From Annona cherimola (Eukaryota > Streptophyta > Magnoliopsida > Magnoliales > Annonaceae), in assembly GCA_030490835.1 (NCBI GenBank), contig CM059973.1:51030008-51094007 (forward strand): a stretch of 64,000 bases of DNA, read 5' to 3'. Positions within the stretch are counted from its first letter, which is position 1. The number at the start of each line of letters is the position of its first letter. The notes below the pieces were generated by a model. It was not told the origin of the DNA and ran no database searches. It was given only the letters and a program-made list of their open reading frames with translations. Both the position numbers and the translations under genes were made by a program. Positions 32,296 through 45,554 of the stretch are shown in pieces.

Positions 32296-35200
32296 AAGGG
32301 GCTGCGGCTTGTGTGCGAGTTGCTTTGGTTTGGGGGCAATGGAGAGTTCAGCCACGGGTTTTAATGGCTGCCCAGAATCGTGGCCGGAGAAGACGGGCTG
32401 ATTCCCGGTAATGAGAAGTGCGGGTGCTGTGGAAGAGGACGAATCGGTTTTTGTAGAGCAGCAATTAGGCATTGTCGGTGGAAATACCGCTTTTTGTGTG
32501 GATTGCGGGCGGTGATTGCGAATGGGTTTGCGGGCTGCTGAATTTCCATGGTTGCCGTTCGATTTTGGGAAGATGGAGCTTTGAAATGGTGCTCCGGCGG
32601 TTCTCTAGTAACCGTGCACATGCAAAATACGAAAATATGGATTTATTATTATTATTAAAATAATTTTAATAAGCTTGCAAAAAAATGTTTAATTTACTTT
32701 TTGTTTTTAAGCCCCTATTCTTAAGGTTTCATAATGATTTACTTTATACCTATATTTTAATGTGAGCCTATTTAATCCCTTTTAGCATGTCTAATTATTT
32801 TTATAGTTTCATATTTTTCAAAATATTGCAAAATGACCCGTTTTATAGCAAAATCAAATATTCTATTAAAAATATGATTTTCATGAAATTCCACTTAAAA
32901 CATGCATTTAATTAACGTTTTAATACTTAATAATGTGAATTTAATATAAAATTAAATAAAAAATTTTAGACTTATCAGGCGCCGACCTCTCCGACACCAG
33001 CAGATCCACCTTTGACCGCCGGATGTGATGGGCTGGGAAGCAGAGGACTTCGCCGTTTGCCCGTTCCCTCTAAGGGTATCCTAACGGCGCCAGGGATGAT
33101 GGGGAATACTCGTCGGTAGGGATGACGGGGGAACCGGGGAAGAAATTAGGTATTTAGGTTAGGTATTATATATATATAATATGAAATCCGGGTCGGTTCC
33201 GGGTACCCATGATCGGAACCGACCCCTACCCGAAATGGACCGGGTATTTTACCCGAGGAACATTTCATTTATCCTTTTCTTCAATTTTTTTCCTTGCCTT
33301 TGCCTAGATAAATGAAAATAACATTTCATTTATATATATCACTTCAAATGCTTATATCCCTTAGGTTTTCCAACCTACATAAGTCCATCTAGCTTAACCC
33401 ACTTGTGTTTCAAGTTAGGTATTCATACTTAGCAACATAGACTATACATATCAATCATCCATCCATTCATTTTAATACCCTTATGTAGGCTAAACTTACA
33501 TACATATAATAACCATTCATTAAATCATTATTTGGAGGTTCATTACCTCCATTTATCATTTTTAACATATTTTTCATTTTTCACACATTTGTGCTCATTA
33601 TAAGCACTTAATTAACAACTTAGGCATCATATAATAATCTAAAATTTTCAGATTATCATTATTTACTTAAACAGTAACTAAATCCACGTTTTCCATCACT
33701 TTTTCATGAATTTTTGGATTTTAACAATTTACATAAATCATATGCCATTTTCTCATGCTCTTCATACATGTCCATTTCTCAACACATAGATCATGTGTTT
33801 CTTAAAATTTTTCTAATCAGAAACTTGTCTCTAATTCTAGCATAATTAAACCCCTTAATTAGCACATAATTTAAGGTTTAATTTTTGGATTTTAATCCAT
33901 TCATCATAGGGTTCCAAAACAGCAACATTAGAACCCATTTTTCATCATTTCAACGTCTCTTTTGACACTTAATTCAAAATAGTTTTCTAATCACTTAATT
34001 CTAGCAATTAATCATCCTTTTATTAAACCAAATTTAGGGTATTAACACATACTTAAAACGCAAAATTCGTTTACTTGTGAAACAACAACTTCATACACAT
34101 TTTGGGTACCCTTTTTCACCCTTCTTTGAACGTTCCAATACGTACCCTTAAAATCAGATTAAGGGCAATCATTTTGTGAAACCCCAACCTAAGTTGAATT
34201 CAATGTATGCATTGAACATTTACATGTGATTTACATGTGAATTTATTGAATTTTGAATATTTTTGTGATTTTTCTAAACTATGGTAATTAGGGCTAAGGA
34301 TTAGCACTGATGATTCGGGTGATCATTATAAGCTGATATGGGACAAAGGGATTAAAGTAATTTGTTGGTAGTTGAAACTTACCAATATATCATGGATAAT
34401 TATTTTAAATTATTTGATATGAATTATGAGAATTTAAAGGATAATTATCAAGTTAAGTGGAAAAATACTAGAAAATTCATAACTCAACGCCTGTAAGGCG
34501 GATTTAAGTGAAATTTGAAAAGGAAGTTGGTAATGATGAGATTGATTTTATGGGATTATTGGGTTATGAAAATCCCTGATGAAATTTGTGTGATGATTAA
34601 TTGATCATTTTTCAAATCCAACTGTTAACTTCAAATGACTATAACTTGAGCTAGGAAAGTCGGATTGAGATGAAATTTGAAACGGCTGAATGAAATTATG
34701 AGATGAAAATTTTAGAAGGTTTAGATTAAGCTAATTATGTTAGGAAAATACCTGAATTGGAAAAGGTGCACATAATTGACTTTTACACCTCAATAGTACC
34801 AAGCATTTAAGGCAAAAGGTGAATGGATTAAATGCAATTTTTAATGACTCAAATATGTGTCAAATGCAAGTGCAATGCAGGGTATTTTATGCATTAATAT
34901 GTGTGGAAATTATTTGGATATTTTTCTGGAATTAATGAGCTAAGGAAAGAGCTCAAAGTAGCCTAACAAGTGTGGCATGCATACAATGTCCAAACCAGCC
35001 CCAATTTGGATTTTTTTTTGCATTTTTTTATATATGATATTTAGAACCTATGTAGCTAGCATGCAGGGGTGTATAAATGAGCATTTATTCATGAGGAAAA
35101 ATCCCTGAAAAATCGTGATTATCAACTGCCCATTGAAGGATGCAAAGGTGGACAACATGGGTCATACACATGGACGTCCCAACTAGTAGTTGCTGCTGGA

Positions 35201-37042
35201 ATTTTTCTTTATTTTTTATGCAAAATTAATGGTTAAAATAAATTCTAATTAGGTTTATGATTTACCCTCAAATTAATGTTATTAAAAAATAGATAAAATC
35301 TAGAAAACAGGCAGCCATGTGGACGTGATAAGTGGACAGCTAGATGGATATGATCTTAAGTAGATTTTTAGTTTTAAAAAAATGTGGTAAAAATATTTTT
35401 ACATGGCTGTCATTTACCCAACACATTTAGGGGATAAATATTCATTAAATGGCTGTTGAAAATCAGCTGCAAGTAGGGTCCACAGCTGGAAAAATCCAGC
35501 TCTATGGGTGCACCGCCATGTGAAAATGAGATGTTGAGAAATTTTCTAAGTACCCAAAACCCTTTCTCCCCACACAGCAGCCACGTCCAAGGCTTAGGTC
35601 AGCAAGGAGGAAGAAAAGGGAAGGAAAAAGAAGGGAAAAAGAAAGGAAAAAAGGAGGAGAAAGATTAGCACAAGTGATTAGGGTTCGAGATCATCAAACA
35701 AGTAAGTATGTTGGATGAGTTGAGCTTTTGATTTCAAGGGTTAAACTCCAAGATTTTGGATATGAATTTGATGCTTAAAGATTCCTTAAATATTTATTCA
35801 ACATGCCCTTTGATCAAATATTGAATGGGTATTAAGAATTATTTATGAATTTCAATGATTTAGGTGGTTGAAATGGAGAATAGAGTGGGTTATGAGTTGA
35901 AAACTCAACTTGATAAAACCTAAATTCAAATGATAAGTTTCTGTATTGGATTAATGTTATGTTTAGGTTATGAATCATATTTTGATGAATTATTTATGTG
36001 AATTTAAGCTTAGGATATGGATTTTAGAAAGAATAGAATGCAAAGTGATGTATATGACCCGATTCTTCCATTTTTATGCTAAAAATGGTATGAAAATGAG
36101 ATTAAATGATATATGAAAGTTATATAGGGTAAAATACCCTAGGGTTAGGGTACTATTGACTCCCAAAAGTATTTGGGAAGATAAGCCCCAAATCTGATTT
36201 TATGAATTTTATGAAATGATTTCCAAATGGGGTGAAAACGGGACCAGAAATAGAGAAGTAAGTTGCTGTTTTGAGAAATGATTATTTATGGATGCTAAAT
36301 ATGTGTTAATACCCTAGATTTGGATTAAGAAAAGTTATATTAATTTCTGAAAATTCGGAATTATAAAACTGTTTAGGGCTAAGTATTAAAAGACACATTA
36401 AACGTGTGAAAATGGGTTCCAAAGTTGCTGTTTTGGAAACCTATAATTAGTGTATTAAAATTCTATAAAAATACCCAAAATAAAGTGGTAATTAAGGATG
36501 ATTATAATGCTGAAAAATGGACAAAGTTTCTGACTTGGAAAATTTTATAAAAGGCCTCTTATATGTGTTGCCAAATAAGCATATGTGAAAGGATAGACAT
36601 GCATAGGTGATAAATAACTTATGTAATTTTCTTTTGTGAAAAATGTATGAAAATATGATGTATTTCATGATTATATAAATTTTTAGATTTTCATGATGTT
36701 AATTTCAAAATTTGAAATTAATTAATGAAGCTTAAGGCAACAATGTGAGCTTAAAAAGAGCACCGATGTGTAAATTTTAGAAAATAAGTGAAAAATGGTG
36801 TATGGAAGGTAATGAACCTTTAAATGATAATGATTGGATGATTATTATGTGATTAAATGGTTACCCTAATTATGGGATTGAATATGTTATGTATGAATCG
36901 ATGAAATGTGCGAATATGTGCTATTTATGCATAATTACTTGAGAAGTCAAATGAATTATGTGTATTGATGAAAAATGGGTTGGAAAACTAAGTGAGATGT
37001 AAGAAAAAGGAATATATAAAAAATCATATTATTCTCATGTAG

Positions 37043-37087
37043 GTAAGGGCAAAGAAAAGGCAGAGTTGGAAAGCTAAAGAAACGCAA
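37043..37087 (+). other. F2 exon-like block 2 (45 nt)
   Basis: Acceptor-like ATTCTCATGTAG before it, GTAAGC after it (37088). Purine-rich like its F1 and F4 counterparts though the sequence has drifted. Confidence 0.45.
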
Positions 37088-38185
37088 GTAAGCAAGCAAA
37101 CTTTCCAAAATATTGATTTCCTCCTATGTTTTGAAAATGATAGCTTAAATAAAATGCATTAAGGATTGCTTCATAGGAAGAAATCAATACTTCTTAAAAT
37201 AATTACTTTATCACAAGTGTTGCCAAGATTGGAAATGTTTTATATTAATGGTTTTATAAGTTTGCTCACAGGTAAACAAGCCCTTCGAAATATTGTTTCA
37301 AAGGAATTTTATGAAATTTATGAACTTGCTATAATAAGTTGGTTTCATAGTTGCTTACAAGATAAGCAAGTGAATTTTCAAACATAATGTTTATATTCAA
37401 GTATTAAAATTACTTGATCATGTTTATATTAATGAAGTAGAGAATTGCTTATAGAGTAAGCAAGCTCAGTTCTTGAAAATATGACGTGGGTTTTAAGATG
37501 GTTTTAATATAAGCAAAGAGTTTTATATTGAAAGAGTTTGACTTTTTCATAAAATGATATTCAAAAACAAACCATGGAAATTCTATTTCCAAGGAGTTTT
37601 ATTGAAAAATGTAGTTCTGTTCAAAATGGTTTCTAGAAATAAATAAATGTTTTGAAATGGTTTCCATTAAATGTCATAAATTGAAATTATGTACATGTTT
37701 TGAGATTTTTTTAGGTGTTTTGAAATAATCTATTAAGGTGCTTTACAACTCGTAGAGTTGTAACACTTTGAAGATGCTTTACTCTGATGTTCCAAAAAGA
37801 TTTAAGGGTGACCAGTCCTACAAAGTGATTTGCTGGATTTTATATTTAAATAATGATCAAAAGATTATGCAAACTCCTCTATATATAAGAGTAACAAGGA
37901 AGTGACGTGGACAAGACAGATAATGCCATTACAGTGGATGGAAGTGAGTTGCATATGTTTTTCTCATAAAAATGTTATTAAGAAAAGTTTTGTCTCCGCG
38001 AGTTTTGAATTAGTTCAAAAGCTTCTTAAAATGAGAATTTCAAAAGTTGTTTAGCAAAACATTAAAGTTTTGCAAAATATTGTCTTCTCAAATATTTCAA
38101 ATAGATTTATTAAAATATTGCTAAAATCTTTAAGGGTGGTCATCCTAACATTAGGATTTGAAAATAGTTTACAAAAATGTTTTAT

Positions 38186-38321
38186 TTTCAAAACAACCAC
38201 ACCTAGTTCTCAATTCGAGAAGGGCATAGTCTGCGGACTGAGTGGTTTAAAATATTTTATTTTCAAAACAATCATGCCCAGTTCTCAATTCGAGAAGGGC
38301 ATAATTTGCGGACTAAGTTAG
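38186..38321 (+). repeat. 84-bp tandem duplication in F2
   Basis: Two copies of TTTTATTTTCAAAACAA..GGGCATA..TGCGGACT, each containing the small inverted repeat TTCTC-AATTC-GAGAA. It occupies the place of the GGACTGCGGTC array of F1 and F4. Confidence 0.85.
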
Positions 38322-38800
38322 CTTTATACATATCAAGCTAAGGCTTGAAAAAGGGCACAGTTAAATGACTAAGCTAAGTTTTGTGAAAATCATTGCTAGC
38401 ATACGAGTGTGCGCAAAATGATGTACTAGGCTCATGGTGGAGGCGGTTACGGACCAAAATGGTCGTAAACCAGAGCTCACCTCTACCTATAGCCAAGTCG
38501 CTCAGGGAAGGTCAGAGGCCGGCGGCGCCCTATCTAAAATGGGAGGAAGCTCATGAGCAGACGCCTGGTTCACGTGCTGTCTCATGAAAAATTTTCTTTC
38601 CTAGGGGAGGATGATCACTTGTTAAATGTCACCTACCTGAGGATCAGAGACACAGATCCATATGTTTTTGGGACATACATATGTTCCTTATGTTTTAAAA
38701 GTCCCAAAATGGGCACCTACTTTGTTTGGTTTTAAATGGATTTGTATTGATTTTAAATGGATTTATGTTTAGTTTTGAGAAGATACTAAAAAAATATTTT

Positions 38801-39140
38801 AGGACATGAATATGTCTGCCATATTGGTTTAAAAAGGGTTTGGTATCTTATATGCGGGTTAAAAGAGGTTTATATGGAAAAATATTTTTGGACATGAGAA
38901 GGTCCGCATAGATAAAAGATTTCTATGCACATGCATTGCTTTTGAATAACACCGAGTTAGGTTATAAAGAAATTTAAATGAATGATGTTTCGGGACATGT
39001 AAATGTCCTCACGGGGAAAAAGGTTATAAGAAAGAAGTTTTAGGACATACAATTGTCCTCATGCCATATGAAAAATATTTTTGGACATAGACATGTCCTC
39101 ATGGTAGGTGAAAAATATTTTTGGACAAACAATTGTCCCC
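38801..39140 (+). repeat. GGACAT..ATGTCC palindrome array in F2
   Basis: Units such as AGGACATGAATATGTC, GGACATGTAAATGTCC, AGGACATACAATTGTCCT, GGACATAGACATGTCC and GGACAAACAATTGTCC, spaced roughly 50-60 bp. Confidence 0.8.
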
Positions 39141-39371
39141 ATGAAAAATTGTTTAGATGCATAGACATCACCTTTCAAAAATCTCGAAATGCGGACATGC
39201 ACAAAGTTTTATGGGTTTATTATAAGGAAGATTTCTATAAAAGGTTTCTTCCTATTGGTAGTTGATCACTTGATAAGTGTCTCCTAATGAATGGGCAAGG
39301 GATGCATTTAAATGAAAAAAATAATGCTTGCTTACTTATCACTCACGTTTTGTTTTCCCAACCTTAGACAG

Positions 39372-39405
39372 GTTTAAGGCTCGAGGAAAGGAGCAAAGCT
39401 AAAAG
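39372..39405 (+). other. F2 exon-like block 3 (34 nt)
   Basis: Follows the conserved acceptor-like TTTTCCCAACCTTAGACAG and precedes GTATTG; shorter than the 46-47-nt blocks of F1 and F4. Confidence 0.4.
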
Positions 39406-40538
39406 GTATTGGTATGTTTGAAGAATGAATGGATGAATGTATTGCTTATAATGAAATGGGTTTGATTATGTATGATGTAAATAGATAAATGATTATGTAT
39501 AAAATTCTACGTGAATTTTTATTTATGAATATATATGCTACCTACAATATGAAAGTAAAGATACTTATACGATAAATTTTATGATGATATGGATGAGTCC
39601 ACTATGAATGATGACAAGTATATGCTTATATGATTAAAGGAAAGAAAAAAAAATTGGATGAGATCAAATTAAGAACCCACCGCGTGATCAAGGCAACAAT
39701 CCTGATCACATTTACCAATCAAAAATGGTCTTGGAGTAAGGCTTGTGAAGGCCTCGGGTCGGGGGCGTTACACATTTGAACCCACTTTGAACATCCAACA
39801 TACTCTAAATTTAGGGTATTTTACCCTCTTAATCATCCATAAATTATTTGGTCTAATTTATATATCATTTTTAACACAAAAACATGAAAATCGGGTCATA
39901 CGTGTAACCCTAATTCATATCCTTTCTAAAATTCATAACTTAAGCCCAAATCACCATATGTAATTCATTAAATCATGAATCATCATATAATCATAATTAA
40001 ACTTCAAAACAGCAACATCACATAGGGTTTAAGAAAATTTCAGTTATGATTTTCAACCTATAATCAAGGGGTATACTAACATGTATTGGATCAAACTTGG
40101 ACTCCATTTTTCCTAGATTGGTTCCTCTTCTTTCTTCCCATTTTCCTTCTCTTTTTCTCCTCTTTTTCTCCCTTCCATGCTTCTGGAATAAAGGGACGTG
40201 CACTGCTGGAATTAAGAGCTTTGCTCCTTAGAAAAATTTCTCTCTCCCACCTTTGACCCTATGGACGTGCACTCATGTGTATGCTGGATTTTCTAGCCTT
40301 GTGGGTCTCTCTTGCCACATCATTTAGCAGTTAATTAAATACATATTTATCCCCTTTAATGACAAGGCAAAATATGGTCCATTTAAATTTGATAATTATC
40401 TTAAAAAATCATCAAAAATCCATATCATTAATGGACACAATCTGCCTACTCAATGGATGTCCATTTCAGCAGCCCTTTGCATATTTTTTCCACACCATTT
40501 TGACTTTAATTCATGGGTAATTAATCACCCTAGGTAAT

Positions 40539-43085
40539 TGTGATGCCCCAGCCCGAGAGTCACAACCTTACCTCAAGATCGTTCGACTGGTAAACGTGAT
40601 CAGGATTGTTGCCTTGTCACACGACGGGTTTTAATGGATATTTATCCAATTAATTATGTTTCCATAGGAGTTTAATTCCTCATATTTTCATTTCATGCAT
40701 ATCTGAATCATTTCCAGCCAATAATGTCATAACTAGACATGATTTTCATAACATATTTCAAACCATCTCATAAATCAGATGTCACTGCATGTATCATCAT
40801 AGATGTCAACATAAATCATCAACGTAAATTTACAATCATTCAACATAATTTTTTCATAAACATGAAACTTATAATGTTTCTTCCATTTCCTCCATGGATG
40901 GCTCTTGCTCCTTTGCCAGGTCTCTTCTTTCACCTATCTATGGGTTTGGAAAATGAAAACGTGAGTCGAAACTCAATAAGCAAACTTATATTTTAGTCAA
41001 TTCATTTTGAAGGCATATTTATTTAAAAGCATTTTTCTCCCTTCAGTAGAGACACTTATCAAGTGCTCAACCACCTGTGGAGCAAAAACCTTTTCATAAA
41101 TCATTCAAACACTTTTCATAAACATTTCATAAACATTAGATATGCAAATTCATCGTTTCCATTAATGACGTTATCTTCATGTGACGGTACGCTAGCACGG
41201 GGGACCCTCTTTCATGACATGTTTCTTTCCATCCTTGGTGCCAGACCTATCAACTTAGCAACGTCAAGGGGGACTCCTTGTCCACTTACTATCTCGACTA
41301 GCCTACCTCGCCGGTCCTTTCCGACTTGGCGACGTCAAGGGGGAATCCTTGTCCACTTACTATCTCGACTAGCCTACTTGATTTCCATTTCATGCATGAC
41401 TTTTAGTCACCCCGACATTATATATCCTCTTACACATGGAACTTGTCATTCTCATGTAGAGAATTCTTTGCACCATCCCTTTGAAATATCGTTTCAAATC
41501 CATACTTCATCACTTTTCATGAATAATTACGAAACAATAAGCAAACATTTATTTCAATAGAGATAAACATTTCAATACGCATATAGACAAGGAATGGCCA
41601 TCCTTAAATACCTTGTAATGAAAACCAAAATCATTTAGAAAGATGCTTGCTTACCTCGCTTGCTTAGCTTTCCGTTTCGCTTATCTTTTTGCCTTTGCCT
41701 ATACATATAAAAATGATATAACATTTATATATTTCTTTTTATTGCATTCAACTCAGTTTTCCAACCCATTTTCATTAACATACATAATCTCTTCGACTTC
41801 TCAAGTCGTTATGCCCGTATAGCACATACTTGTGCACTACATGGGCTATTACACATCATATTTAGTCCCATAAGTAGGGTAACCATTCAACCATATAAAA
41901 TTCATCTAATAATTATCATTTAATGGCTCATTACCTTTTTTAAGCCATTTTCCACTTATTTTTCAAAATTCACGCATCGTTGCTCATTTTAAGCACTCGT
42001 TGTTGCCTTAAGCCTCATTAATTAATCCCAAAATTTGAGATTAATATCATGAAATTATAAACAGAAATATATTCACAAAATTTATCATATTTTCATGCAT
42101 TTTTACACAAAATCAATTTACTTAGGTCATTTACCACTTATGCATGTCTATCCGTTCACATATGCCCATTTGGCAACACATATAGGAGGTCTTTTATAAA
42201 ATTTCCCAAGTCAGCAATTTAATCCACATTTCAGCATGATAATTATCCTTAATTACCACTATACTTAGATTATTTTTATGTAATTTAAATCCACTAATCA
42301 TAGGTTTCCAAAACAGCAACTTTGGAACCCATCTTTCACACGTTTAACGTGTCTTTTGACACATAACCCTAACCAGATTTATAAATCCGAATTTTCATCA
42401 ATTAATCCAGATTTTATTAATAAAAATTTATGGTATTAACATATATATCAATTTGGATCATTTCTATATAGGTTTCATATTTATTTTTTATTTTTTCCTC
42501 CAACTATCCACATATGCTAAAATCAGGCGTACTGAAATCTCAAAATCTTGAATTAATATCAAATCATGTATTTTTGATCTGAAATTTCTACCATACCTTA
42601 ATAAAAATTAATTAACCAAAATAAATATTTCTAGTATAAAATATTTAATATTTCTATTTATTTTAGTATTTTTACCTTGCTGGACAGCAGAATCTATTTT
42701 CAGACAGCTTGAATCACGTTAATTATGGGGTATATTTATACCCATAAAAACCTAATTTTTATTTTATTAGAGTGATATTAAATATGTCTTATACATCCTG
42801 TAAACTTTTCAGCCTAAAATTCCTAGTATAAAAATTATTAAAAATCATTTGGTACAGCTGATCCTGCCACCCATTTAATCTTGTCCAAATTGATTTTCTC
42901 AGATTTTTAATTTGCAACGTGCTTATCCTTTTAAGCTGAAAATTGTTCGTTTCTTAATAACTCCATCATGATTCTTCTCAAAAAAATTATGCTAAAATTC
43001 ATCCAAAATATATTTAAATCACATATAAATCAAATATATATGTTCAATGCATCCCATTGAGTCCTACTTGGGTCCGGGTATCACA
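40539..43085 (-). mobile_element. Short solo giant-family LTR R5 (2547 bp, reverse), TSD GTAAT/ATAAT
   Basis: On + begins TGTGATGCCCCAGCC and ends GGGTCCGGGTATCACA. Flanks GTAAT (40534-40538) and ATAAT (43086-43090) differ at one base; R4 is continuous without it. About 1 kb present in R3, including the promoter and leader with donor-like site, is missing near 42990-43010, and the palindrome arrays are absent. Confidence 0.85.
41251..41377. repeat. 71-bp direct duplication in R5
   Basis: Two copies of GCAACGTCAAGGGGGA..TCCTTGTCCACTTACTATC, starting about 41251 and 41321. Confidence 0.85.
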
Positions 43086-44657
43086 ATAATAGCCTACTTA
43101 GGGGTCATTTAGTATATTTAAAAAAATTCATAAAAAATCACAAAATAACCTTGCACGTCCACATCACCTTGCTGTCCATTTCATGCAAGTTCAATGTGCC
43201 TTGGTATTTTGGCATTTTATGCCACAAAAATCCAATTCTAATTAATGTCACTAACCACCCTTGTCATGTAGCTCATTTAAATGCATAATTTGTATTTTTT
43301 TAAAATCATAAAAATCCCATTACAACAACTTGACCGAACATCACTCCTTAGCTACATGTTGTTGTCCACTTGATGGGGTCCACTTATCATTGACCTTTAG
43401 GCATTTTATTGCCACAAAAATCAACCCCAAATCATGTCCATTAGCCAACCTAACTACCTAGGCCATTTAATTGCATTTTTAGCATTTTTGAGAATTGATA
43501 ATTCCATGTATACAACCCCTTTAACGTCCATGTGTGGGCCACTTTTCAAGCTCCTTTGAGCTACTCCATTAACCATTAAATCATGCCATTAATCACTTGA
43601 TTTTATCATGGATTTTATCATTTTAAGTAATTCATAAAATCCATGTGTCATTATCCCCTTTTGACATCTCATTTTTTCCATTAAAAATATAATTAATCAC
43701 TGTACTTTATCATAAATACTAGTTGCTTTATGGGTGCAAAAAGTCAAAGATATACACCCATTTTCGTGCAACCATTATCCCATCATAATTAGCTTAATCC
43801 AAGTCTCTCATTGCATTAATCTCATAATTTTAACCGTTCATTTCAAATTTCGTCTCAATTCGACTTTTCTAGCTCAAGTTATGATCATTTGAAACCATAT
43901 TTGGATTTTGATGGTGATGATCAATTTTCACCTTAATTTCATCATTATTTTTATAATCCAACCTTTCCATAAGATTAAGCACAAAATTATGTGCTTATCT
44001 TTTAATTTTCATCTTAATCCCCCTTCCCGGCATCGAATTATGCATTTTCTAGCATTTGCTACCTTAAATCCTTAATTAGCAACATAATCTCCATTACTTA
44101 AACCATAGTATATGGGAAAATTATCCTCAATATATTCTCATTCTCTAATCCTCATTAAGCCTCTTTAATCACATTGACCCATATCGGATTAAAATCATTA
44201 TTCATAATCACTTGCCCTAATTGCAATAAATCATCAAAATTACAATGGAAATCATTCATAATTCCACTAAATCATACATGATTTATATATGCCAAATGCA
44301 TTTATATAAGCCTTACTTGAGTCTGGGTATCACAGAAAGTGACATTTGTAACACGCTTGGAGGAGAAACCTATTTTCTGGTTTGAATATTTTCTCACTTT
44401 CCTTAAATTTTCCCTCTCTATTTCCAAGTCCCTGCCCAACTTTCAACACGGTAGACATGGTTGATGGTAAGAAGCCCAAAAAAAATGGCGGGCCAAAGCT
44501 TGAAGAATGATGTAGGAGAAAAATCTCTCTATATATATATATAAAGGAAGAATGGTCATTGCAAAGGTGGTTGAAAATGCTGAAACACCACATGAATTAC
44601 ACCAAAGCGAAGATGCAAGCAAAGGGCTATAGATGAGTGAAGCTTAGAAGCATGATC

Positions 44658-44924
44658 TTAGAGCCTTAAGACCATTCCAAATGCCATTAAACAAAAAAAG
44701 GAGGTCAAGAGATTAAGAAAGATGAAGAACAATGCCATTATCTTCAACATTAGCATGCTTAGGCCGGAAACATTCTCTGGCATAAAATGCTTGGATCTAC
44801 AGACACCAACTATGACATCATCGTTCTCACTGAAGGCTGAATCATGAACTATAGATGTGCCACTAATCATCCCAGCTTCATCATATCTTGCTTCTTCACC
44901 AACCAGGTGAATGCTCGGCTGGAG
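44658..44924 (-). other. Short open frame, possible exon remnant, unidentified
   Basis: The frame runs from a stop at about 44927 to 44658, with ATG at 44870. Residues such as LVGEEARYDEAG and SENDDVIVGVCRSKHF look more protein-like than surrounding frames, and the last part turns hydrophobic (probably intron or non-coding). I do not recognise a family. Could be a decayed exon or chance. Confidence 0.25.
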
Positions 44925-45545
44925 CTATGGAACGAGAGGAACAGGGGCAAGCGAGAGCTAAGCTTACCCCCTCATAAGTGGAGTACATTAGCATCTCTAA
45001 CAATAACTCATGCAAACTTCTTCACTTCGAGTACTAAGAGATGAATGAATCCAAAGCTACATGCTAGCCGTGCTAAGAAGGAAGAGCATGAAAACTGATT
45101 GCTATTGGAAGAAACAAAGAGAGAGCGGGTCACAAAATAATGATGTGACTCATCATCAGGAAACATGGCAACCCATTAATGTGCTAGATAAGCAAACAAA
45201 ACAAAATTTCTCACTTGGAAAAATCCTGGTCATTAAAACCAATTGAAGGGTGGTAAAAGCGCAACATAAAAGCATCAATTGCACGTGAAAAATGCTAAAG
45301 GACTTGTACCTTTTGCAAAATAGTTCAACAAACATACCCTCAGAACTCTAATTCTGCGGCAGGGACTTCTTGGTGACCAAGCAAACGAAGTAACCCTGGA
45401 GCAGCTCCCCAATCCATGGCTAACAAGTGCACCAAACTACACATGCCGAAGGCAGGTGCCCACGAAAATGTAGTTCTGGGGGAATTGTTTCTTAGTGCTC
45501 AAGTTGTTTAATCCATGGAATGTTTATTCCAACCTATCCAAAATC

Positions 45546-45554
45546 TATAAATAG
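45546..45554 (+). promoter_or_regulatory. TATA-like site in the unassigned island
   Basis: TATAAATAG followed by a C/A-rich stretch (ACTCAAACTCCCAACC..), the style of a plant core promoter or an LTR. No downstream gene is visible. Confidence 0.3.

Larger units (their letters stand above)
24050..32977 (-). mobile_element. Young non-autonomous Athila/Tat-type Ty3/gypsy retrotransposon (reverse) with TSD GGCGC
   Basis: Two near-identical LTRs (24050-26594 and 29511-32977, the latter with a hAT insert) flank a 2.9-kb interior. On the - strand the order is 5' LTR, tRNA-Asp-type primer site, gag-like ORF, pol-end signature, polypurine tract, 3' LTR. GGCGC at 24045-24049 and 32978-32982 is the TSD. 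By eye the LTRs differ by about 10 substitutions in ~2.3 kb of alignable sequence plus GA-repeat length changes, so insertion is recent. Protease, reverse transcriptase, RNase H and integrase are absent, so it needs enzymes from a relative. Confidence 0.92.
29511..32977 (-). repeat. 5' LTR of the Athila/Tat-type element (with 918-bp hAT insert)
   Basis: Starts and ends like the other LTR; without the hAT insert and its 8-bp TSD it is about 2541 bp. Contains its own extra primer-site copy (29517-29534), GA tract (29698-29940), - strand TATA box (30365-30358) and the second F-box fragment. Confidence 0.92.
22957..33265. mobile_element. hAT-like terminal fragment, right end lost, split by the Athila-type element
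   Basis: The left end TAGGGGTGCAACTTGGGTCG at 22957 and its GGGTCGGGTA-rich subterminal sequence resemble the ends of plant hAT-type elements and the 918-bp element at 30474. The right part (32978-33265) has matching CCGGGT/ACCCGA words but no inverted TTGCACCCCTA end. Left flank is R2 and right flank a different position of the same LTR family (R4), so a deletion removed the right terminus and adjacent sequence. Body 22957-24049 includes imperfect 'TTTCAGCAACAATTCA' repeats (23218-23405) and unassigned short frames. Confidence 0.5.
34175..39772 (+). mobile_element. Solo giant LTR F2 (5598 bp) with TSD CATTT
   Basis: Begins TGTGAAACCCCAACCTAAG and ends GGGGGCGTTACA. CATTT is at 34170-34174 and 39773-39777, and R4 is continuous when it is removed. 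A diverged subtype: it keeps exon-like blocks (donor 35702, blocks 37043-37087 and 39372-39405) and the GGACAT palindromes (38801-39140), but replaces the GGACTGCGGTC array with an 84-bp duplication. Confidence 0.93.
33266..44334 (-). mobile_element. Giant LTR copy R4 (reverse, left end missing; interrupted by F2 and R5)
   Basis: Three collinear parts (33266-34174, 39773-40538, 43086-44334) match R2/R3 order. The right end is the inverted LTR start, GTCTGGGTATCACA finishing at 44334. The left end starts mid-LTR near the second exon-like block, next to the broken hAT-like fragment. The leader block with donor-like site lies near 40075. No genes. Confidence 0.85.

Noticed and set aside
40739..41560. 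Frames of 85 and 165 residues in R5
   Set aside because: Lie within a non-coding solo LTR and over a 71-bp duplication; no similarity to known domains and not conserved in related copies.
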